Source: JAXHUE01 sp034189655 (GTDB lineage Bacteria > Chloroflexota > Dehalococcoidia > E44-bin15). Taken from it: a stretch of 40,755 nt of DNA. The notes under the pieces were generated by a model. That model had not been told where the DNA came from. It was given only the letters and a program-made list of their open reading frames with translations, and did no database searches. The stretch spans positions 1-40,755 of the forward strand of contig JAXHUE010000016.1 in assembly GCA_034189655.1 (NCBI GenBank), in the 5' to 3' direction. Numbering within the stretch: position 1 is the first letter of the stretch; every line of letters starts with the position of its first letter. Made by a program: the position numbers and the translations under genes. Below, piece after piece: positions 8,545-14,485 of this stretch.

Positions 8545-9293
8545 ACTGGATATGGATAGTCGTAGTAGCGGTGGTACTGCTCATCCTGCTGCCGGCCTCT
8601 ATCAAGGTGATCTACCAGTACGAGGCTGGCGTCGTGTTCCGCCTGGGGCGACTGGAGAAGACCAGGCCGCCGGGGCTGCGCTTCATCATCCCCTTCATCG
8701 ACCGCATGCGCAAGGTGGACACCAGGGTGATCACCATGGATGTCCCCGCCCAGGAGGCCATCACCAGGGACAACGTGACGGTGAAGGTCAACGCCGTGGT
8801 CTACTTCAGGGTGATGCACCCCGAGGCGGCAGTGGTCGAGGTCTATGACTACAAGCTGGCCACCTACCAGATCGCCCAGACCACACTGCGCAGCGTGCTC
8901 GGCCAGTCGGAGCTCGACGAGCTGCTGGCACACCGCGAGAAGCTCAACCAGCAGCTCCAGCAGATCATCGACGAGGAGACCGAGCCCTGGGGGATAAAGG
9001 TGAGCGTGGTCGAGATCAAGGACGTGGAGCTCCCCTCCACCATGCAGCGGGCCATGGCGGCCCAGGCCGAGGCCGAGCGCGAGAGGCGGGCCAAGATCAT
9101 CCATGCCGAGGGAGAGCGGCAGGCCGCCCAGGCCCTGGCAGAGGCGGCGAAGATCATCGCCACCGAGCCGGCGACGCTGCAGCTACGCTACCTGCAGACC
9201 CTCACCGAGATCGCCACCGAGAAGACCAATACCGTGGTGTTCCCCCTGCCCCTGGACATGATAGAGGTCTTCATGACCAACCGAAATAAGTAG
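8541..9293 (+). CDS. Slipin (stomatin/prohibitin-family SPFH membrane protein)
   Basis: The 250-residue protein has an N-terminal membrane helix (residues about 3-19) followed by the SPFH domain with VIYQYEAGVVFRLGR, PGLRFIIPFID and the helical AQAEAERERRAKIIHAEGE repeat region. These are typical of the slipin branch of stomatins. Slipins form membrane-bound oligomers that scaffold lipid microdomains and are partners and substrates of long-form NfeD, encoded just upstream. The start overlaps the nfeD stop as ATGA behind GAAGGAGGAGAAGG, a strong ribosome-binding site. The usual hydrophobic C-terminal end is present (VVFPLPLDMIEVF). Confidence 0.93.
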   Translation: MNWIWIVVVAVVLLILLPASIKVIYQYEAGVVFRLGRLEKTRPPGLRFIIPFIDRMRKVDTRVITMDVPAQEAITRDNVTVKVNAVVYFRVMHPEAAVVEVYDYKLATYQIAQTTLRSVLGQSELDELLAHREKLNQQLQQIIDEETEPWGIKVSVVEIKDVELPSTMQRAMAAQAEAERERRAKIIHAEGERQAAQALAEAAKIIATEPATLQLRYLQTLTEIATEKTNTVVFPLPLDMIEVFMTNRNK

Positions 9294-9387
9294 GGTTTGT
9301 CGGGTAGGCCGCAGATACTGACTGACAGGCGGCGGGGCCTGGCCCCGGTAGCCCGTGCCGTTTCCAGCGAAGTGAGAGGGGGAGAGT

Positions 9388-11322
9388 GTGAGTAGCTACA
9401 GAGGGTATGCCGGCGATATCCTGCACGTGGACCTCTCCGCGGGGGATTTCGCGAGGGCCAGGACCGAAGACTATGCCGAGCGCTTTCTGGGCGGGAGGGG
9501 GCTTGCCGCCACGCTCTACTGGGACCAGGTCCCCCCGCGCGTGGACGCCTTTCATCCCGATAACAGGCTGCTGTTCACCACCGGCCCCATGGCCTGTGTG
9601 CCCGGCTTTGGCGGCTCCCGGTGGCAGGTGAGCGGCAAGTCGCCCATCCACGACCAGTTCTCCTACTGCAACCTGGGCGGCTCCTGGGGCGCCCAGCTCA
9701 AGTACGCCGGCTACGATGGCCTGGTGGTACACGGCAGGGCGGAGAGGCCGGTCTACCTGCTCATCGATGGCGAGCGGGTGGAGATCAAGGACGCCTCCCA
9801 CCTCGTCGGCATGGGCGCTATCGCCTGTCGCGAGCGGCTCAAAGAGGAGCTGGGAAAGGCCTACAGCGTGGTGACCGTCGGGCCGGCGGGCGAGAACAGG
9901 GTGGTGTTCGCCAGCCTGGTGGCGGACCAGGACTCCACGGGCTCAAGCGGCCTGGGCGCGGTGATGGGCTCCAAGAACTTGAAGGCCATCGCGGTGAAGG
10001 GGGCGGGCAGGAAGGTGGAGGTGGCCGACAGGGAGCGGGTGCGCCAGCTCAAGGAGCAGGTGCTCCGCGAGTGGAGGGGCAGGTTCGCCACCTACCAGAT
10101 GGTGCTGCCCCAGATGGTGAACCCGGAGAAGACTAAAAAGAACGTGTGCCATGGCTGCGCCACCGGCTGCATGCGCCTGGACTACAAGGCGGCGAGCGGG
10201 ATGAGCGGCAAGTTCATGTGCCAGGCCGGCGTCTTCTACGAGATAAGGGCGCAGCGCTACTACGGGGAGATAAACGAGGTCCCCTTCGAGGCCACCAAGC
10301 TCTGCGACGACTACGGGGTCGATACCCACACCGTGGAGACCATGCTCATGTGGCTCTCCAGGTGCTTGAAGGCCGAGCTCCTCTCCGACGAGACGAGCGG
10401 CATGCCCCTCACCAAAATGGGGAGCAGGGAGTTCATCGAGACCTTTCTCCACCGGGTGTGCCACCGCGAGGGCTTCGGCGATGTCCTGGCCGAGGGCACC
10501 CACAGAGCGGCAGAGTCCCTGGGGCCCAGGGCCCAGGAGCTCATCACCGACTACATGACCTGGACCGGCTACAACCCGGTGTATGGCGGGAGGCTCTACG
10601 TCACCACCGCCCTGCTGTATGCCATGGAGCCCAGGCTCCCCATTCAGCAGCTCCACGAGATAAGCCCCTTGAACATGATGTGGATGATGGGGCTCGCCGG
10701 GGCGGAGCACGTCTACATTACCTCTGATGTCCTGCGCGCCATCGGCAGGCGGTTCTGGGGGAGCGAGGTCGCCGCCGACTACTCCTCGTACGAGGGCAAG
10801 GCCCTGGCCGCGGCCATGATCCAGGACCGCCAGTATGCCAAGGAGTGCCTGGTGCTGTGCGACTTCCTGTGGCCCATCTTCCACAGCCAGTTCAGCGACG
10901 ACCACGTCGGTGACCCCTCCCTGGAGAGCCAGGTCCTCTCCGCGGTGACGGGCATGGAGCTCGATGAGCAGGGCCTGTACCGCGTCGGGGAGCGGGTCTT
11001 CAACCTGCAGCGGGCCATTCGCGCCAGGGAGGGCCACAGCGGCCGGGAGAGCGACTGCATCGAGGAGTTCAACTTCACCGTGCCGTTGAAAGGGGACTTC
11101 GGCAACCCGGAGTGCATCGTCCCCGGCCAGGACGGCACGCCCTTCTCCCGCAAGGGCATGGTGCTGGAGCGGGAGAAGTTTGAGCAGATGAAGGACGAGT
11201 TCTACCAGGTGAGGGGCTGGGACGTGGCCACCGGCCTGCAGCGGCGGTCTCAGCTTGAGGCCCTGGACTTGAAAGAGGTCGCCGACACGCTGGAGGGCGA
11301 GGGGCTCTGCCTGCCCGGCTAG
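9388..11322 (+). CDS. Tungsten-dependent aldehyde:ferredoxin oxidoreductase family protein
   Basis: AOR-family enzymes interconvert aldehydes and carboxylic acids using a tungstopterin and one [4Fe-4S] cluster, exchanging electrons with ferredoxin. The 644-residue product has normal length. It shows the N-terminal GGRGLAA block, a pterin-contact region with TGP and GFGGSRWQVSGKSP, GPAGEN, GSKNLKAIAVKG, and the cluster motif CHGCATGC (C-x2-C-x3-C) with a distal cysteine in AKECLVLCDF. The start is GTG at 9388 with GAGAGGGGGAG upstream. It stands alone, without an adjacent ferredoxin-like subunit, convergent with birA 16 bases downstream. The substrate cannot be told from sequence; carboxylate reduction or amino-acid-derived aldehydes are both possible. 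Confidence 0.92.
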   Translation: MSSYRGYAGDILHVDLSAGDFARARTEDYAERFLGGRGLAATLYWDQVPPRVDAFHPDNRLLFTTGPMACVPGFGGSRWQVSGKSPIHDQFSYCNLGGSWGAQLKYAGYDGLVVHGRAERPVYLLIDGERVEIKDASHLVGMGAIACRERLKEELGKAYSVVTVGPAGENRVVFASLVADQDSTGSSGLGAVMGSKNLKAIAVKGAGRKVEVADRERVRQLKEQVLREWRGRFATYQMVLPQMVNPEKTKKNVCHGCATGCMRLDYKAASGMSGKFMCQAGVFYEIRAQRYYGEINEVPFEATKLCDDYGVDTHTVETMLMWLSRCLKAELLSDETSGMPLTKMGSREFIETFLHRVCHREGFGDVLAEGTHRAAESLGPRAQELITDYMTWTGYNPVYGGRLYVTTALLYAMEPRLPIQQLHEISPLNMMWMMGLAGAEHVYITSDVLRAIGRRFWGSEVAADYSSYEGKALAAAMIQDRQYAKECLVLCDFLWPIFHSQFSDDHVGDPSLESQVLSAVTGMELDEQGLYRVGERVFNLQRAIRAREGHSGRESDCIEEFNFTVPLKGDFGNPECIVPGQDGTPFSRKGMVLEREKFEQMKDEFYQVRGWDVATGLQRRSQLEALDLKEVADTLEGEGLCLPG

Positions 11323-11338
11323 CGCGGCGGCGGGTATG

Positions 11339-12112
11339 CTAGACGTGCAGGGTCACGTCCCCGGCGGAGATGGCTACTAGCGAGCCGTCGGCGAGCCTGA
11401 GCAGCAGGTTGCCGTCCTCGTCCACGGCCTCGGCGCGGCCCTCCTTGACCTCGTCGCCGCACCTCACCGACACCTCCCGGCCCAGGGTCTCCATGCGGGC
11501 CTGCCACTCCCTCTCGATGGGCTCGCCGCGGCGCAGGGCCTGGTACAGCGCCTCGAACTCGCCGAGGAGCGTTGCCAGCACCTCCAGGCGCGATACCCCC
11601 CGCCCCAGCATCTCCTTCAAGCTGGTGGCGGTCTCGGCGATCTCGGGGATGGCCCCGGTCTCCAGGTTCACGTTCACCGCCAGCCCGACGACGGCATAGC
11701 CCGGCCTCACCCCCGCCGTGTCGGCCTCGATGAGGATGCCGCTCACCTTCTTTCCCCCTATGAGGACATCGTTGGGCCACTTGATGGCAGGCCTCAAGCC
11801 AGTGACCTGCTCTATGCTGCGTGCCACCGCTATGGCGGCGGCCATGTTGATGCGCGGCAGCTCCTCTGGCCTGGGGTACAGGATGATGGAGAGCAGTATG
11901 CTGCTCTCTGCGGGCGCTATCCACTCCCGGTCGAAGCGGCCGCGGCCCGCAGTCTGCCGGTCGGCGACGACGATGGTGCCCTCCCTGGCCCCCTCGCCTA
12001 TGGCCTGCCTGGCCGCGTCCATGGTGGAGGTGGTCACCGGCTGGTAGATGACCTCCCTGCCGATGAGCTGGGTCTTGAGCGCCCGCGTGAGCGAGTGGGG
12101 GGACAGGTCCAT
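11339..12112 (-). CDS. birA: Biotin--[acetyl-CoA-carboxylase] ligase BirA (no DNA-binding domain)
   Basis: BirA activates biotin to biotinyl-AMP and attaches it to carrier proteins. The 257-residue enzyme contains TSTMDAAR, the nucleotide/biotin loop TAGRGRFDREW, KWPNDVLI, KVSGILIE and GLAVNVN, then the C-terminal SH3-like domain. The N-terminal helix-turn-helix of bifunctional BirA is absent, so it is not expected to repress transcription. I chose ATG 12112, preceded by GGAGGACGCTACGGAG. The frame stays open further upstream, but that stretch enters the RNase P RNA and is not coding. It follows rnpB by about 85 bases on the same strand and may share its transcript. Confidence 0.93.
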   Translation of the reverse strand: MDLSPHSLTRALKTQLIGREVIYQPVTTSTMDAARQAIGEGAREGTIVVADRQTAGRGRFDREWIAPAESSILLSIILYPRPEELPRINMAAAIAVARSIEQVTGLRPAIKWPNDVLIGGKKVSGILIEADTAGVRPGYAVVGLAVNVNLETGAIPEIAETATSLKEMLGRGVSRLEVLATLLGEFEALYQALRRGEPIEREWQARMETLGREVSVRCGDEVKEGRAEAVDEDGNLLLRLADGSLVAISAGDVTLHV

Positions 12113-12196
12113 CTCCGTAGCGTCCTCCTCCGGGGGCACCGCACCCGCTGCACAACGCCCTGCCGGGCGCGGCGGGCACGCGGTAACAGGGGGGGC

Positions 12197-12614
12197 CAAG
12201 CAGACCTGTAAGCCGAGTTCTGTTCTCCGACAGCGTCGGAGCGGTGACCATTTATCTAGGGTGACAGTTACCCGCCACCTCAAGCGACCTACCCGGGGGT
12301 GGTAACGAGGCCGGGCATCCTCTCCCCCTCTATTCGGTCTTGCTCCGGATGGGGTTTGCCCAGCCGGCCGGTCTCCCGGCCGCTGGTGAGCTCTTACCTC
12401 GCCTTTTCACCCTTACCCGCACCGGCCGCCCTCTCTCGCGTCCATTGTCAAGTCTCTTGCGCGGCGTGGACGGCCGGCCGCTGGCGGTATGGTTTCTGTG
12501 GCACTTTCCGTAGGGTTGCCCCTCCTGGCCGTTAGCCAGCATCCTGCCCGGTGGAGCTCGGACTTTCCTCAGGCCCCCCGCAAGGGGGAGGCCCGCGGTC
12601 ACCCGGTCTCCTTG
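12197..12614 (-). ncRNA. rnpB: RNase P RNA
   Basis: The minus strand reads as bacterial class A RNase P RNA. The universal GAGGAAAGTCCG (complement around 12558-12570) is near the 5' end, followed by GGGCAGGATGCTGGCTAAC and ACGGAAAGTGCCACAGAAA. The 3' end has the typical ACAGAACTCGGCTTACAG. The two ends can pair as P1: CAAG-G-AGACC at the 5' end with GGTCT-G-CTTG at the 3' end. This sets boundaries of about 12614 and 12197, roughly 418 nt, normal for the family. It is the catalytic RNA that trims tRNA 5' ends. Ends are estimated to within a few bases. Confidence 0.95.
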
Positions 12615-12626
12615 ACCCCACCACTT

Positions 12627-12655
12627 ACGTTACTACAAGGATGGCCCCACGTCAA
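12627..12655 (-). promoter_or_regulatory. Promoter of rnpB
   Basis: TTGACG (12650-12655) and TAACGT (12627-12632) are 17 bases apart on the minus strand. The predicted start near 12620 lies only a few bases before the 5' end of rnpB inferred from P1 pairing, so the two predictions support each other. Confidence 0.65.
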
Positions 12656-12688
12656 CGAGTTCCGCTTTTTGCCTCTGCCGGGCAGTGG

Positions 12689-12788
12689 NNNNNNNNNNNN
12701 NNNNNNNNNNNNNNNNNNNNNNNNNNNNNNNNNNNNNNNNNNNNNNNNNNNNNNNNNNNNNNNNNNNNNNNNNNNNNNNNNNNNNNNN
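12689..12788. other. Assembly gap (100 N)
   Basis: Exactly 100 N, the conventional placeholder for a scaffold gap of unknown size. The real distance between the rnpB promoter and the RNase H gene is therefore unknown, and a gene could be missing. Confidence 0.98.
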
Positions 12789-12798
12789 GGGGGCTGCC

Positions 12799-13203
12799 CT
12801 AGCGCAGCGCCCTGCGGCTCAAGGCGTCGGCGGCCTTGTTCTGAGTACGGGGGATGTGTGCTATGTTGTGGGAGCGAAAGCCCGCCACGAGGTCGCGGGC
12901 CCTCTCGTAGAGGGGCCTGAGCACCGGGTGCTTCACCCGGTACTCGCCCTTGAGCTGCTTCACGATGAGCTCCGAGTCGGACCTTATCTCGATGTGCTCT
13001 GCCCCCATCCTGGCTGCCTCCTCGAGGCCGGCGATGAGGGCGCTGTACTCTGCCTGGTTGCTGGTGGCCCTGCCGATGCCCTGTGATATCTTGGCCAGCA
13101 CCCTCCCCACCTCGTCGACGATCACCACCCCGATGGAGGCCGGCCCTGGGTTCCCCAGTGAGGAGCCGTCGGTGTACAGTATCAGGCGCGTTGCTTTCTC
13201 CAT
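12799..13203 (-). CDS. Ribonuclease HI family protein
   Basis: This 134-residue protein is a single RNase H domain that cleaves RNA in RNA-DNA hybrids. The four acidic catalytic positions are visible in order: YTDGSS (D11), NQAEYSAL (E52), SDSELIVKQL (D75) and NKAADALS (D125). It belongs to the short group that has YTDGSSLGNPGPA and a SELIVKQ helix, like Bacillus YpdQ and archaeal RNase HI, rather than the E. coli rnhA type. The ATG at 13203 follows an unremarkable leader. It is downstream of the zinc-ribbon gene with an 83-base spacer and is probably co-transcribed with it. Confidence 0.92.
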   Translation of the reverse strand: MEKATRLILYTDGSSLGNPGPASIGVVIVDEVGRVLAKISQGIGRATSNQAEYSALIAGLEEAARMGAEHIEIRSDSELIVKQLKGEYRVKHPVLRPLYERARDLVAGFRSHNIAHIPRTQNKAADALSRRALR

Positions 13204-13286
13204 GGTATCGGGCTTCTACCTCTCTCTGTCGTGGCGGGCCCCTGCAGACACGGTGTGCAGTGGGAGCTACCGGCGGCCACCCTCTC

Positions 13287-13988
13287 CTAGCTCAAGTAGA
13301 GGATCCGCTCGCAGCTACTGCACTGCACTATCTCCTGCCCGGTGCGGGCCCGCTGCAGCTCGTTCATGGGGAGCACGATGCGGCACCCCTGGCACATACC
13401 TTGCTCCACCTTGGCCACCGCCCTGCCCTGCCGCCTTTCTCTCAAGGACTGGTACAGCTCGATGACCGCCGGGTCGATGCGGGAGGCGTCTTTTCCCCTC
13501 CTCTGCTCAAGGGCAGCCAGGGCCCGTGTCAGCTCCACGCGCTCTTTGGAGAGGGCGTCCTGCTCATCGCGCCACTCGGCCTCGATCCTCTCCACGGCGC
13601 TGCTTTTCGTATCCACCTCGCTCTGTGCTGCCTCAACCTCTGACATTATGTCGAGGACTCTGTCCTCGCGGCTCTTTCGCTGCTTCTTCAGGTGATCCAC
13701 CTGCTCCTGGATGCCGGCAAGCTCCTTGGGGTTCTTCACCGAGCCGCCGTACAGCTTCTCCTCTAGTGTGGCCGCCCTGGTGCGAAGGTCGTCTACCTCC
13801 CACTCACCCGACCGCTGGTCGCTCTCCAGCGTGGCGAGGCGCTCTCGCGCGCGCTCCAGGGCGGCACGGGCCTCCACCAGTTGCTCGCTCGTGCCCAGAC
13901 GGTCCTCGACGATGGAGAGGGCCTTTCGCTTCTCCTCGATCTCCAGGTCTAGCTCTTGAAGCTCATATAGCTGTCTTCCGTTGCTCAC
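13287..13988 (-). CDS. Coiled-coil zinc-ribbon protein (DUF164 / C4-type zinc ribbon family)
   Basis: The protein is mostly a long charged coiled coil (residues about 5-175, heptad-rich Leu/Glu/Arg), including the family block YGGSVKNPKELAGIQ. It ends in a zinc ribbon with two CxxC pairs, MCQGC and VQCSSC. This architecture is that of PF02591 proteins, whose role is poorly defined in most bacteria; nucleic-acid or secretion functions have been suggested for some members. I prefer the GTG at 13988 (233 residues) because GAGGT precedes it and family members begin close to the LYELQELDLEI helix; ATG 14006 and 14075 are alternatives. The linkage to an RNase H gene is seen in other genomes. Confidence 0.85.
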   Translation of the reverse strand: MSNGRQLYELQELDLEIEEKRKALSIVEDRLGTSEQLVEARAALERARERLATLESDQRSGEWEVDDLRTRAATLEEKLYGGSVKNPKELAGIQEQVDHLKKQRKSREDRVLDIMSEVEAAQSEVDTKSSAVERIEAEWRDEQDALSKERVELTRALAALEQRRGKDASRIDPAVIELYQSLRERRQGRAVAKVEQGMCQGCRIVLPMNELQRARTGQEIVQCSSCERILYLS

Positions 13989-14136
13989 TCGGACCTCGAG
14001 CCGCATTGAGGTAAAAAGAGAGAGGATATGGCCTGGAGGCGGCCCCTGGAAGTGCCCAGTGGAAGTGCCCCACACAAGGAATCAATGACGTGCGTGTACC
14101 TCTACTCATGTGGCCCTGGCAATAGCCTCACGCACC

Positions 14137-14165
14137 ATTCTAAGTGACACCGGTGGAGCTGTCAA
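14137..14165 (-). promoter_or_regulatory. Strong promoter for the zinc-ribbon/RNase H genes
   Basis: A perfect TTGACA (14160-14165), a 17-base spacer and TAGAAT (14137-14142) on the minus strand. Transcription from about 14130 gives a leader of roughly 140 bases before the zinc-ribbon gene. Confidence 0.8.
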
Positions 14166-14172
14166 TGAGGTA

Positions 14173-14200
14173 AGAGGCCCCCGAGCCTTCGGAGGCCTCT
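14173..14200. repeat. 12-bp stem hairpin just upstream of a promoter, possible terminator
   Basis: AGAGGCC... pairs with ...GGCCTCT across a 4-base loop: 12 pairs, 11 Watson-Crick and one G-T. No T-run follows on either strand, so it is not a classical intrinsic terminator. It may insulate the promoter at 14137-14165 from read-through of the molybdoenzyme gene. Confidence 0.5.
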
Positions 14201-14485
14201 CATCGCAACGGGCGTATCGGCAGGGTGTGTCCTCGCTGTCAGCACAAGTGATAGATATCTCGTCCTCGACTCAACGTGCGCCGGCGCGACGCCCTGCGGC
14301 ACCACGCTCACCCCAGGGATTCCCTTGTCCCCCGGGTCTTTAGGAAGAAGGGACGTGAGATCGTCACCGGGCTTCCCCGGCCTGGAAGACCGGGGAGAGA
14401 CCGTGTGGTCTGGCCCGGGCCGAAGAGACGACCACACGTCCCTTCCAGTTCATGAGTGAGCGTGTATATCGCGCGCGCGGCGCGT
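14201..14485. other. Structured 3' region of the molybdoenzyme gene, no gene found
   Basis: No coding frame here looks protein-like. The region is rich in inverted repeats: an 11-bp perfect pair GAAGGGACGTG/CACGTCCCTTC (14347-14357 with 14435-14445), a 9-bp stem 14402-14410 with 14430-14438, and a TCCCCGG/CCGGGGA stem at 14374-14396. The 9-bp stem shares four bases with the right arm of the outer pair, so the two cannot form fully together. On the minus strand this lies 40 bases after the fdh stop and could act as a 3' end structure or a small RNA. No T-run was seen. Confidence 0.5.

Noticed and set aside
12113..12283. N-terminal extension of birA that would resemble a regulatory domain
   Set aside because: The extension enters the 3' part of RNase P RNA, has no helix-turn-helix pattern, and a good ribosome-binding site precedes the internal ATG.
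12489..12920. Open frames running through the N stretches (also 37850-38238)
   Set aside because: They exist only because N codons are not stops. They are artefacts of the gap filler.
14201..14485. 6S RNA, SRP RNA or tmRNA in the structured intergenic region
   Set aside because: No conserved SRP tetraloop block, tmRNA end or 6S-like central bubble was found on either strand.
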